A stretch of DNA of 64,000 nucleotides from Pseudoduganella namucuonensis (GTDB lineage Bacteria; Pseudomonadota; Gammaproteobacteria; Burkholderiales; Burkholderiaceae_D): the NCBI RefSeq assembly GCF_900116645.1, contig NZ_FPBO01000002.1:273743-337742 (forward strand). Direction: 5' to 3'. A program made the position numbers and the translations under genes. Below, one piece after another: positions 55,810-63,682 of this stretch. The first letter of the stretch is position 1. Every line of letters begins with the position of its first letter. Under the pieces are notes generated by a model that was not told the DNA's origin, made no database searches, and saw only the letters and a program-made list of their open reading frames with translations.

Positions 55810-58800
55810 TTAAACGATGGTGAATGCGCTGGAGGTCAGCGTGGTCACACCGGTCAGCACGATTGCCAGGTCGGCGGTGCCGTCAGGCGTGCCAGCAGTA
55901 ACGCCAGTACCGTCTACGTACAGAGTGCCGGTCGAGGAGTCCAGGGACACGATGATTTCGTTCGCGGTATGGGTTGCAGCGCTCAGTGCTGCCAGAGCCA
56001 GCGAGCCGCTGTTAGCAACGAACACATTAACGGTCGTTGCGGTACCGCCGAACATAGCGGCTGCGAATTGAATCACATCGCCGGCTGCGCTAGCAGTCTT
56101 CGCCGAGAAGTCGGTGATGGTGTCGAACGCGCCAGGAGCGGAGTCGGACACCAGCGTGTACTTGAAGGTGTCGTTACCACCGCCACCGATCAGGCTGTCA
56201 GCTGCTGCGCCACCCCAGATGGTGTCGGCGCCAGTCGAGCCGGTAATGGTATCGGAACCAGCATTGCCCGTCAGCGTTGCGTTACCCAGACCCGAGAAGG
56301 TGATCACGTCAGCACCTGCACCGCCAATCAGCGTATCGCCAGCAGAACCAGCGGTACCGCCCAGGCCACCATTGATGGTGATGGCTTTGGAAGTTGCGAC
56401 AGCGGAGAAGTCCAGCGAATCAACACCAGCGGAACCGGTAGCGGTTGCTGCTTGGCCCAGGTTGCCGCTCACGAAGTTCAAGCCAGCGGTATTTGCGGCA
56501 GTGGTAGCCGAAGTCACAGTCATGCCAGCAGCGCTGATCGAGGTCAGAGCGGTGCTTGCCTGAGTCAGCGTCAGGTGGGCATTGCCGGTGACAACGATCG
56601 CCTTGGCGGCAGTGTCAACAACCGTCAGGGTGTGGTCGGTGGTACCAGCGACGGTCGAGTTGCTGTCGGTCGACGTGATGTTCAGCGATTCCACGTTGGA
56701 GGCGGTCACGGTGCCGAAAGCGGTGTCAGCGGTCTGAGTAACGACGACATTCAGCACGTCGTTCGTGTTCGTCGTAGCGCTGACTTCGTTAACCGTCACA
56801 GTGTTGGTCGCAGCGGTCAGAACAACGGTGCCGTTGGCGGCCATGTTGTCCAGCACCAGTGCGGTCGCTGCGGTGGTGGTCACATAGTTGATCGCATCCA
56901 GTTGGTTCAGGTCAACAGTTTTCGAACCGGTCACCGTGTTCAGGCTCAGACGCTCGAAGTTGCTGATCTTGCCAGCGAAGGTGCTGTTAGCGGACAGGCT
57001 GTCGTTGGCGGCCAGAGCTTCGGTCAGCGACAGGGTGTCGGTACCAGCGCCAGCATCAACGGAGCCACCGGTGCCAAACGCGCCACCAACGGTAACCATA
57101 TCGTCACCAGCACCAGTCGTGTCGGCAACGGTCGTAGCCGTAGCGATCGAGATGGTGTCAGCGCCGGACGAGCCGGTACCAACGAATTGCTGGCCAGCCG
57201 TCAGGGCCTGGGACAGGGTTACGCCGCTGGAGTTGGTGCTGGTGATAACAGCGGCAGCGTCCAGGGTATCGCCAGTGATGGTGATGGCAGCGGTGCCCGA
57301 CAGAGCAACAGCCTTGGCAACGCCAGTGGTCAGCGCAGCGATGGTAGCGGCTTTGGTGCTGGTGTTGGCTACGCTCACGGAGGTCGCAGCAGCGCCGGAG
57401 ATGGTTACGCCGGTAGTAGCGGCGGAGCCAGCCAAGGTCACGTTCAGGGTCGTCGCGGTTGCGTCGGCCACGGTGCCACCGGTCACGGTGTTCAGCGTGA
57501 TGGCATCGGTACGGGTAGCAGCAGCGGCAACGATGTCGACGTTCGACGAGGTGTTGGCGATGGTCACGCCGGTGATGCCGTTACCGGTCAGGGTAGCGGT
57601 GCCGGTGTTGCCATCGATCGACACGGATTTCAGGGTCGAGCCGGTAGCAGCCGAAGAGCCCGAACGGTCACGCACCTCTACCGTGGTGCCGCCGGTGATT
57701 ACAGCGGAGGTGATCGCGTTGGCAACAGCGGTTTGACCGATCTTGACCGTGCCAGCGCCAGTCGCGGCGGTGACGACGCCACCAGCACCGACGATGTCGA
57801 TGGTGTTAGCGCCGCTGTTCGAAGCGGTCACGGTGGTGGTGGTGGCAGCGGTGATGTCTTGCGTGCCGGTACCAACAACGTTCAGGGTGGTCAGGCCAGT
57901 CCAGGTGGTGGTGTTGGCGGTGACAGTGGTCTTGGCCGACAGGTTAGCGGTTTCAATGTTAACCACTTTGACGCCAGCAGTGGCGACAGCGCCGACGTTA
58001 TCAGCAACGGTCAGGGTGTCGTTGCCAGCGCCGCCGTCCAGGCTGTCCAGCGCGTTGAAAGTCGCGGTGGTGGTAGCGTTGAAAGCGTCTTCACCAGCGG
58101 CGCCGGTGAAGGCTGCGCCCAGATCCACGCCGGTGGTCAGGGTGAAGGTCTTCGCGACGAAGTTAGCTGGCAGCAGGTCAGCGGCTGCTTTTGCAGCGGC
58201 AGCGGCAGTTACAGCGGCTGCGGCTGCGGCAACGTCAGCTTGTGCGGCGGTCAGCGCAGCGGCGCCAGCGTTGTCATCGGTCGTAACGGTGGTTTGCTTA
58301 GCAGCGGTGTCGTATTTGGTAGCGATTTCCAACTCAGCCTGAGCCGAAGCTTGCGCTTTAGCGGCAGCTTCAACTTCAGCAGCGGCGGCGGTGATCGCTT
58401 CGTTTGCGGTTGCCACGGAGTTCACTGCAGCGATTTTGGTTGCGGCGGCAGCGTGGGCTGCGGTAACAGCGGCAGCGTCAGCATCAGCGATCGCAGCTTT
58501 GGTAGCGAACTCAGCCGAGGTGTTGATCACAGCCACAACGCCGTTGGCGTTGGCGGCATCAGCAACAGCTTTGGTTGCGACGGTTGCAGCAGCAGCAGCA
58601 GCGGCGTCGTCGGTAGTCACGCTGGTGGTTTTTGCAGCAGCGGCGGTGAACGCGTCAGCAGCAACTTTGGCAGCAGCAGCAGCAGCGGTGGCTGCAGTAG
58701 CAGCAGTACCAGCGGCGGTCACAGCGGTGGTCAGCGCGGTGGCGGTGGTGCCAACAGCGGCGTCAGCGGCAACAGCGGCGTCAGCGGCAGCCTTGTCGCT

Positions 58801-59733
58801 TGCAGCTTTGGTAGCGGTCGTGGTGGCATTGGCGGTAGCAAATTCCTGCACCGATTTAGCGGTTGCCAGTGCTGCTTGTGCGGCGATGTAAGCGGTCTGA
58901 TCGCCAGCAGCCAACGCATCAGCAACGGCTTTGGTCTGGGTGGCAACGTTCGCGTCGGCAGTGGTCTTGGCTTCAGCAGCGGTAGCGGCGGTAGCGGCGG
59001 AGGCGGTGCTGGTAACCGTCAATGCGTCAGCATCGGTCGCGGCGGCGGCGGTGACGGCAGCAGCGGCGGCAGTTTCCGCAGTAGTCACAGCGGTGGCAGC
59101 GGCGGCAGCGGCTGCCACTTTGGCGACAGCATCAGTGTTGGCGGCGGTCACAGCGGCTTGAGCGGCAACCGAAGCGGCCAGCAGTGGGTCGGAAGCGGTG
59201 CCAACGTTGGTGATCGTCGCGGCCAGGGCGGCGTCGGTGGTGGCAGCGGCCAGGGTAACCGGATCGGTCACGCTGGTGATGTACGCTTTGGCAACGGCGT
59301 TGGCAGTGGCGCCGTTGTAGGCGGCCACGCCACCGTCGGTGGTCAGCACTTTGGCGGTGAACGCGGAAGCGGCGGACACTTTCGAGTTGTAAGCAACGGT
59401 GTCGGTGCCTTGGGCACCGGCAGCGATGTTGGTCACGATGACGTCGATGGTTGCGCGACCGGAGGTCAGCACGTCAGCCCAGTACAGCAGGCCGGCGGTG
59501 TCGGCGTTGTGGCCGAACAGGTTCACGTAGATCGTGTTGATCTTCTGCGCGTCGGTTTGACCAGCGAACAGGTCGGTGTACTCTTTCGAGATACCGAAGT
59601 TCTTAGCCACCGCGGCGAGAGTCGTCTGGCCAGCTTCGAGCAGCTTCTCCCAGTACTGTTGACCGACTGGGTCAGCAGGACGGTTGAAGTATGCAACGTA
59701 AAGCTTTTGCAGATCAGTAGCGTAAATACCCAT
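55810..59733 (-). CDS. Giant Ala/Thr-rich DUF4214-RTX protein, S-layer candidate
   Basis: This is a 1307-residue protein without a signal peptide. Residues about 5-110 are DUF4214 (LQKLYVAYFNRPADPVGQQYW). Residues about 125-520 are extremely Ala-rich helix. Residues about 525-1130 are Thr/Ala/Val-rich beta structure. RTX repeats (GGAGADVITF, GGGGNDTFKY) stand near 1134-1195, and the C-terminus ends in hydrophobic SSAFTIV. Thr/Ala richness, scarce Cys and Met, few RTX repeats and an adjacent RsaDEF-like exporter resemble Caulobacter RsaA. AGGAG precedes the ATG. A CRP-type site lies ~110 bases upstream and a very strong terminator downstream, suggesting high expression. A biofilm adhesin is the alternative. 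Confidence 0.82.
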   Translation of the reverse strand: MGIYATDLQKLYVAYFNRPADPVGQQYWEKLLEAGQTTLAAVAKNFGISKEYTDLFAGQTDAQKINTIYVNLFGHNADTAGLLYWADVLTSGRATIDVIVTNIAAGAQGTDTVAYNSKVSAASAFTAKVLTTDGGVAAYNGATANAVAKAYITSVTDPVTLAAATTDAALAATITNVGTASDPLLAASVAAQAAVTAANTDAVAKVAAAAAAATAVTTAETAAAAAVTAAAATDADALTVTSTASAATAATAAEAKTTADANVATQTKAVADALAAGDQTAYIAAQAALATAKSVQEFATANATTTATKAASDKAAADAAVAADAAVGTTATALTTAVTAAGTAATAATAAAAAAKVAADAFTAAAAKTTSVTTDDAAAAAAATVATKAVADAANANGVVAVINTSAEFATKAAIADADAAAVTAAHAAAATKIAAVNSVATANEAITAAAAEVEAAAKAQASAQAELEIATKYDTAAKQTTVTTDDNAGAAALTAAQADVAAAAAAVTAAAAAKAAADLLPANFVAKTFTLTTGVDLGAAFTGAAGEDAFNATTTATFNALDSLDGGAGNDTLTVADNVGAVATAGVKVVNIETANLSAKTTVTANTTTWTGLTTLNVVGTGTQDITAATTTTVTASNSGANTIDIVGAGGVVTAATGAGTVKIGQTAVANAITSAVITGGTTVEVRDRSGSSAATGSTLKSVSIDGNTGTATLTGNGITGVTIANTSSNVDIVAAAATRTDAITLNTVTGGTVADATATTLNVTLAGSAATTGVTISGAAATSVSVANTSTKAATIAALTTGVAKAVALSGTAAITITGDTLDAAAVITSTNSSGVTLSQALTAGQQFVGTGSSGADTISIATATTVADTTGAGDDMVTVGGAFGTGGSVDAGAGTDTLSLTEALAANDSLSANSTFAGKISNFERLSLNTVTGSKTVDLNQLDAINYVTTTAATALVLDNMAANGTVVLTAATNTVTVNEVSATTNTNDVLNVVVTQTADTAFGTVTASNVESLNITSTDSNSTVAGTTDHTLTVVDTAAKAIVVTGNAHLTLTQASTALTSISAAGMTVTSATTAANTAGLNFVSGNLGQAATATGSAGVDSLDFSAVATSKAITINGGLGGTAGSAGDTLIGGAGADVITFSGLGNATLTGNAGSDTITGSTGADTIWGGAAADSLIGGGGNDTFKYTLVSDSAPGAFDTITDFSAKTASAAGDVIQFAAAMFGGTATTVNVFVANSGSLALAALSAATHTANEIIVSLDSSTGTLYVDGTGVTAGTPDGTADLAIVLTGVTTLTSSAFTIV

Positions 59734-59836
59734 TTGTATTGCTCCTAAGGGAAAATTAATAAAGTTACTTGCAGGTCACGCGGTGGCTACTGCAATCTAA
59801 CGTACCGAATAATGTCAGAAGGTACTGGGCGCTTAA

Positions 59837-59852
59837 TGTGACGGTCGTCACA
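59837..59852. promoter_or_regulatory. CRP-type site upstream of the giant surface-protein gene
   Basis: TGTGACGGTCGTCACA is an exact TGTGA-N6-TCACA site, and it is a complete palindrome except for the central bases. Its centre is about 111 bases before the ATG at 59733. Confidence 0.65.
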
Positions 59853-60187
59853 AAAATGAGCAATATCCTCTGAATAGTGGTTACTTATTCAACTAACACT
59901 AATACGGCGGGTCATTATCTTGGAAGATTGCGCCCAATGCAAGGATTCCCACCGGACCACCCGGAAAGCCCATGTTTACGGGGCTACAGCCCTGTTTTTC
60001 ATGGTGGAACAAGCATCGTTTACAGCCAAAATATGTTTTCAAAACGTCTATCTTTGATCTGACGGCGTCGTTCGGCGGATGTCGCTGGAAATTCGTAAGC
60101 AATTGTAATTTCGCCGTCAGGCGCTGTTGTAAGACCGCATCAGCAGCGCCGCGCAAGAAATTTTACTGAGCAGTGGGAACAATACAA

Positions 60188-60227
60188 CAGCCCGGATGTC
60201 AGCGGCACACCGCTGAGATCCGGGCTG
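60188..60227. terminator. Hairpin downstream of the FecR gene
   Basis: CAGCCCGGAT pairs with ATCCGGGCTG, with a second inner stem CAGCGG/CCGCTG. On the minus strand it is followed by TTGTATTGTT. It would end the FecR transcript 145 bases after the stop. Confidence 0.55.
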
Positions 60228-60291
60228 GATGGGGGAAGGCAGTCGTGGGCCGATGGGGTGGCCGATGGATGGTTGCCGGGACTGCATGCAT

Positions 60292-60310
60292 GGCGGACTA
60301 AGAGTCCGCC
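60292..60310. repeat. REP-like hairpin
   Basis: GGCGGACT and AGTCCGCC pair around AAG, followed by CTACGGG. Short GC-rich stems of this kind are common dispersed intergenic repeats in related genomes. Only one copy is seen in this window. Confidence 0.4.
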
Positions 60311-60372
60311 CTACGGGAGTAGCCTGGGTTGCATGGAGTTGCTTGGCGCGCGCTGCGGCCGGTTGCCAACGG

Positions 60373-61803
60373 CTATTTCGGCTTGTTCCAGCTGGTGGCG
60401 CCGTACACGGTGCGTCCGCCAGACAGGCGGCTGTCGAACAGGTAGGCCGCCGTGCCGCTGTTTTCCAGGCTGATGAAGCCGCTCACCGACATGTTGTTGG
60501 GCTGGACGTACAAGGGATCGCCCACGAAGCGGCCGTCGGACGAGACCTTGCCGGTCGATTGCATCAGCAGGCGCTCGCTCTGGTTGACCAGGTCGAAGTT
60601 GGTGGCGAAGGTGCGGTTGTCGAAGTTGAACTTCAGCACGCCGTTCTCCACGCTGGCCAAACGGTTGGCGATGGCCGTGTTGTCATCGCGGATGACGGCG
60701 CTGCCGCCGCTCAGCTCGAAACTGACCCCGCCGCGCTCCGGCACCAGGTATTCCTTGCCCTGGGTGCGGAACAAGGCGTAGTAGGAGTTCTGCGCGACCA
60801 GCTCGGAGCCCTTGTTCAGCTCGGCCACCAGATCAACCGCGGCGGCCTGGTCCAGCACCGGCTGCCAGCGTCCCCACACGATGCCGCGATCGGGCACGAC
60901 CTTGACGGGATCGGCGGGCTTGGGATCGACCGGCTTGGTCGGCTCGGTCGGCAGCGGACCGGTTTCGGTCACCGGCGGCACGGTCACGATGGGGTCGGTC
61001 GGCACGCCTGGCTGTTCGGGCGTGACGACATTGCCGCCATCGCCGGGCTCCTGGTTGCTGCCGAGCTGCTGCTTCAGCGTGTTGGTTTTCTGCGCGTCCA
61101 GGCTGGGCGCCTGCGGCGGCGGCAACAGCGTGGTGGCCGGCGATTTGCCCGGTTCGTCCGGACGTGGCGGCGCGACGGCGTCGGGCGACACGGCATTGGT
61201 TTCGGGCAGCATCTGCGGCGCGGGCTGGCCACGGCGGATCTGCAACAGCTGGCCCTTTTGCGTCGCGAACAGCTCGCGCGCGGCGGCGCCCTCGCAGGGA
61301 CCGCCGCCCTCGGGCCGGCAGGCGCCGTCGAAGCCGCTGATGGTGATGCCGCCGGTCAGCACCGTCACGCGCGAGGTGTCCTGGTCGGTGAACACGGTGA
61401 AGTCGGTGCCGCGCACGCCGATCGCCGCCACCGGCGTGTTGAAGCGAAAGTTCTGGCGCGCCAGCTTGACCGCCTCGCCGGACTTGCTGCGGGCCACGCC
61501 GCTCAGCAGTTCGAGCTTGATGCGGGTGTTCGCCGGATTCTGCTTATCTATATAGTAGGCGGCGATGCGCGCCTTGGTCGAGGGCCGCAGGATGAACAGG
61601 CCGTCGTCGGCCGTCTTGATGTAAATGAAGCCATCCTTGCCGGTCACCAGCATCTCGCCCTCCTGCACCGGCGCGTTCAGCGTGGCGGCGCGGTCGGCCA
61701 CCTGCGCCGAGCCGGCGACATAGATGATCCGGCCCGCCTCGGCGGCCTGAACGGTGTGGGCGGCCAGCGCGAAGCCGGCCACGGCGAGTAGTTGACGTAG
61801 CAT
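60373..61803 (-). CDS. Secreted FecR-domain protein
   Basis: This 476-residue protein has a signal peptide (MLRQLLAVAGFALAAHTVQA), then a FecR domain (AGRIIYVAGSAQVADRAA, EGEMLVTGKDGFIYIKTADDG, TPVAAIGVRGTDFTVFTD). A Pro-rich linker (about 250-330) and a C-terminal beta domain follow. It is the exported, sensor-free kind of FecR protein often found beside surface adhesins, not an anti-sigma factor: no sigma factor gene is near. AAGGGGAACACC precedes the ATG at 61803. A CRP-type site lies just upstream. Confidence 0.85.
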   Translation of the reverse strand: MLRQLLAVAGFALAAHTVQAAEAGRIIYVAGSAQVADRAATLNAPVQEGEMLVTGKDGFIYIKTADDGLFILRPSTKARIAAYYIDKQNPANTRIKLELLSGVARSKSGEAVKLARQNFRFNTPVAAIGVRGTDFTVFTDQDTSRVTVLTGGITISGFDGACRPEGGGPCEGAAARELFATQKGQLLQIRRGQPAPQMLPETNAVSPDAVAPPRPDEPGKSPATTLLPPPQAPSLDAQKTNTLKQQLGSNQEPGDGGNVVTPEQPGVPTDPIVTVPPVTETGPLPTEPTKPVDPKPADPVKVVPDRGIVWGRWQPVLDQAAAVDLVAELNKGSELVAQNSYYALFRTQGKEYLVPERGGVSFELSGGSAVIRDDNTAIANRLASVENGVLKFNFDNRTFATNFDLVNQSERLLMQSTGKVSSDGRFVGDPLYVQPNNMSVSGFISLENSGTAAYLFDSRLSGGRTVYGATSWNKPK

Positions 61804-61848
61804 GGTGTTCCCCTTTTCGGCCATTATCCTGCTCACAGGATAAGTTTC

Positions 61849-61864
61849 CGTGACAGCTATCACA
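61849..61864. promoter_or_regulatory. CRP-type site upstream of the FecR gene
   Basis: CGTGACAGCTATCACA matches TGTGA-N6-TCACA with one mismatch. Its centre is about 54 bases before the FecR ATG. Confidence 0.55.
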
Positions 61865-61898
61865 TTCTCCGCGATATGCCCTTGAGGCCGCATGAACG

Positions 61899-61946
61899 TT
61901 ACACTTTGTAGCAAAGGGTTTTTGTCGGATATTCAATGTTTCTCAA
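61899..61946. repeat. 48-bp direct repeat R1 (partner at 63344-63391)
   Basis: The repeat begins TTACACTTTGTAGCAAAGGG and matches its partner at 44 of 48 bases in the same orientation. It lies 38 bases beyond the vapC stop. CTTTG-TAG-CAAAG inside it is a small palindrome. Confidence 0.85.
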
Positions 61947-61984
61947 ATATGCGGGTTAGACCGTGCATTCCGCCAACGGTGTGG

Positions 61985-62407
61985 CTACTTGAGAGCGGCG
62001 GCACCGACCCAGTCCTCGACCGCGAGGACACCATGAGGAACAAGGGAGAAGGCCTGGTCGTGCGTTACGAGAGTCGCTTTAGCAGCCACCGCGTGCGCGG
62101 CAATCATCATATCGAGTGCGCCTAGCGTGATGCCGGACGCGGCGCACGATGATCGCAAATCGCCGTAAACGGTTGCAGCTTCCCCATCCCAAGGCAACAC
62201 CTCAACGCGGAGCAAAAACTCGCGTATGAGATTTGCAAAGGCCGCTGGGTGCCCCTTGCGGGCCAAGCCATAAAGCAGTTCGGCTTGCGTGACAACCGAG
62301 ACAACAACGCTTTCCATTGGCAGCGCGACCAATCGTTGACGAACCTCCGGCGGACGCCCCTTGATGACATAACTAGCCATGTTCGTGTCCAGCATGAAAC
62401 GGCTCAA
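61985..62407 (-). CDS. vapC: VapC-type PIN-domain ribonuclease toxin
   Basis: This 140-residue PIN domain has all four acidic metal ligands: D7 in MLDTN, E43 in TQAELLYG, D99 in ALDMMIAAHA and D117 in VTHDQAF. It should cut tRNA or rRNA when freed from its antitoxin. Its ATG overlaps the vapB stop as ATGA. The protein looks complete, so the module may be active. Confidence 0.93.
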   Translation of the reverse strand: MSRFMLDTNMASYVIKGRPPEVRQRLVALPMESVVVSVVTQAELLYGLARKGHPAAFANLIREFLLRVEVLPWDGEAATVYGDLRSSCAASGITLGALDMMIAAHAVAAKATLVTHDQAFSLVPHGVLAVEDWVGAAALK

Positions 62408-62646
62408 AACAGGTTCCTCTCTTCGGCCGGCGGGTCTTCGCGGTCACTCATGAAGTCGGCCGGGATGTCGGTGCGGTCGGCTAGTTCGAAAAACTCGTGC
62501 CACGATGTTGGCTTAGGCGATAGCACAACCTCGCCCGTCTCCGGGTTGCGCCGAATGAAGACTTCCGTTCCCTGAAACCGGAACTCCCTTGGCAGCCGCA
62601 CCGCCTGGCTGCGTCCGGTGGTGAAAAGCTTGGCGGTGGATGGCAT
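62404..62646 (-). CDS. vapB: VapB-type antitoxin (VagC/AbrB fold)
   Basis: This 80-residue protein begins with the swapped-hairpin AbrB-type DNA-binding fold (KLFTTGRSQAVRLPREFRF, GTEVFIRR) and ends with an acidic toxin-binding tail (SDREDPPAEERNLF). AAGGAG precedes the ATG at 62646. It neutralises VapC and represses the operon, probably at the palindrome 50 bases upstream. Confidence 0.92.
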   Translation of the reverse strand: MPSTAKLFTTGRSQAVRLPREFRFQGTEVFIRRNPETGEVVLSPKPTSWHEFFELADRTDIPADFMSDREDPPAEERNLF

Positions 62647-62694
62647 TTGAATCTCCTTTTCAATAGCTATTCGAAGTATATACCACCCAATAGT

Positions 62695-62713
62695 ACCTAT
62701 CAATGATAGGTAT
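62695..62713. promoter_or_regulatory. vapBC operator palindrome
   Basis: TACCTATCA and TGATAGGTA are perfect arms around one central A. The site is 49 bases before the vapB start, where VapBC-type complexes bind. Confidence 0.65.
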
Positions 62714-62824
62714 TTTTTAGCCTTTTATCAGACCTGTTCGGAAAACACGGGCCTTCAGGCGGCGATGGAAGGGTGACTTCTTCCATATGCCCCATGCCCC
62801 GCGCTCGCACGAACCTTGACACGA

Positions 62825-62842
62825 ATTCGTTTATAAACGAAT
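62825..62842. promoter_or_regulatory. Palindrome upstream of the orphan antitoxin gene
   Basis: ATTCGTTTATAAACGAAT is a perfect 18-base palindrome, 76 bases before the antitoxin start. It is a likely self-operator, as such antitoxins repress their own promoters. Confidence 0.5.
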
Positions 62843-62917
62843 ATTGCCATATATGAAATCCGACATTATTTGACGACCGATGGCAATGATGCCTGTCTAG
62901 TTTGCAAAGGAGATGCG

Positions 62918-63247
62918 ATGAAAGATAGATCACACGACAAGGCAATGGCAGAGCTGCTGCGGGAAGATCCGGGCTACGCAGTGCAATTGCTCAACAACAT
63001 TCTTGAGGACGGCGATCAAAGCGAGCTTCTGATCGCCTTGCGGCAAATGACGAAAGCGTTTGGTGGCGTACAGGCCGTCGCCAGCACCGCCCACCTGAGC
63101 GCGACACAACTTTACCGCACACTCTCGCCCGACGGCAATCCAGTCCTGAGTAGCCTCTCTGCTATCCTCAAGGCAATGGGGCTGCGCCTGGCGGTACAAT
63201 CCACGACGGCGAACACTCCTGGCACCGCCACATCTCATATCAGTTGA
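62918..63247 (+). CDS. HigA/addiction-module antidote-type HTH protein, no partner toxin seen
   Basis: This is a 109-residue protein. Its first half resembles the N-terminal region of addiction-module antidotes (DPGYAVQLLNNILEDGDQSELLIALRQMTKAFGG). An XRE-type helix-turn-helix follows (GGVQAVASTAHLSATQLYRTLS) with NPVLSSLSAILKAMGLRL. AAAGGAGATGCG precedes the ATG. The matching HigB/RelE-type toxin normally lies directly upstream, but the 200 bases before it hold no such gene. It may be an orphan that still represses its own promoter. Confidence 0.82.
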   Translation: MKDRSHDKAMAELLREDPGYAVQLLNNILEDGDQSELLIALRQMTKAFGGVQAVASTAHLSATQLYRTLSPDGNPVLSSLSAILKAMGLRLAVQSTTANTPGTATSHIS

Positions 63248-63253
63248 GTCTGG

Positions 63254-63343
63254 TCAGGCCTTTGCGGGAAGCCAAGGCACGGTCACGACCATCAGACGCT
63301 CAAGCGCCGCGCCGATCCGCCCCAGCGCCACGTCGAACAGCTA
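63254..63343 (-). pseudogene. Possible C-terminal gene fragment
   Basis: The minus frame reads FDVALGRIGAALERLMVV and ends in a stop at 63254, with coding-like composition. It begins abruptly at the edge of repeat R2. I cannot name the family. It may be the tail of a gene cut by the recombination that placed R2. Confidence 0.25.
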
Positions 63344-63391
63344 TTACACTTTGTAGCAAAGGGTTTTCGTCGAATATTTAAAGTTTCTCAA
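63344..63391. repeat. 48-bp direct repeat R2 (partner at 61899-61946)
   Basis: Four mismatches in 48 bases against R1, same orientation, about 1.4 kb apart. It lies 13 bases beyond the stop of the truncated GNAT toxin gene, so both copies follow the 3' end of a toxin gene. Confidence 0.85.
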
Positions 63392-63403
63392 TGCGCAAGC
63401 CCG

Positions 63404-63613
63404 TCACGCCGTCACGGTGCTCAAACGCAGCATCAGGGTCATCGGATGTTGTGGCGACTGTTGAAAACCATAATGCTCGTAGAATTCCTTGGCACGGTCG
63501 TGAAGCGCATGCACCAGCAGGGCCCGGACACCCGCGTTTCGCGCAACCATCAAAGCGCGGTTGACGGCGTCTTGCAACAAGGAAGCCCCAAGCTTGACGC
63601 CCTGGGCCCGACG
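63404..63613 (-). pseudogene. GNAT-family toxin (TacT-like), 5' part removed by insertion
   Basis: The 69 remaining codons read RRAQGVKLGASLLQDAVNRA and later GVRALLVHALHDRAKEFYEHYGF, ending before a TGA at 63404. This is the C-terminal half of a GNAT acetyltransferase of the kind paired with ribbon-helix-helix antitoxins, which acetylates charged tRNA. The acetyl-CoA loop is cut at the RRAQG motif, exactly where the insertion sequence starts. Its antitoxin is not in the window. Confidence 0.8.
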
Positions 63614-63682
63614 TTGACATCCTCCGCCCCCTCAACCTTCGGTTGCCGCCGACGCGGAAAGGGGAGGATTCCTACGGCGCTG
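63614..63682 (-). ncRNA. Right end of IS200/IS605-type element with likely omega-RNA scaffold
   Basis: Between the tnpB stop and the GNAT fragment the minus strand folds into an outer stem ATCCTCC/GGAGGAT (63663-63669 with 63619-63625) and an inner stem CAACC/GGTTG (63633-63645). In this family the guide RNA of TnpB covers the end of tnpB and the right end, and its guide is the flanking DNA. The element seems to end in TCAA at 63614. Confidence 0.45.

Larger units (their letters stand above)
59734..60372. other. Long upstream region of the giant gene, no gene seen
   Basis: This 639-base stretch separates the giant gene from the FecR gene. It is AT-rich near 59,750-59,930 and holds a CRP-type site (59837-59852), a terminator-like hairpin (60188-60227) and a REP-like hairpin (60292-60310). 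A short minus-strand frame at 59899-60156 lacks any family feature. A long 5' untranslated leader for the giant gene is likely. Confidence 0.6.

Noticed and set aside
55969..59748. 1259-codon open frame opposite the giant surface-protein gene
   Set aside because: It is a Ser/Gly/Val reflection of the Ala/Thr codons of the real gene and has no start signal or domain.
59899..60156. 85-codon minus-strand frame upstream of the giant gene
   Set aside because: No family features; it spans hairpin sequence and lacks a ribosome site.
62698..62710. Same TATCAATGATA core in the vapBC operator and the TetR-linked palindromes near 3.5 kb
   Set aside because: The 11-base core is short and nearly self-complementary; flanks differ and the proteins are unrelated, so chance is the simpler view.
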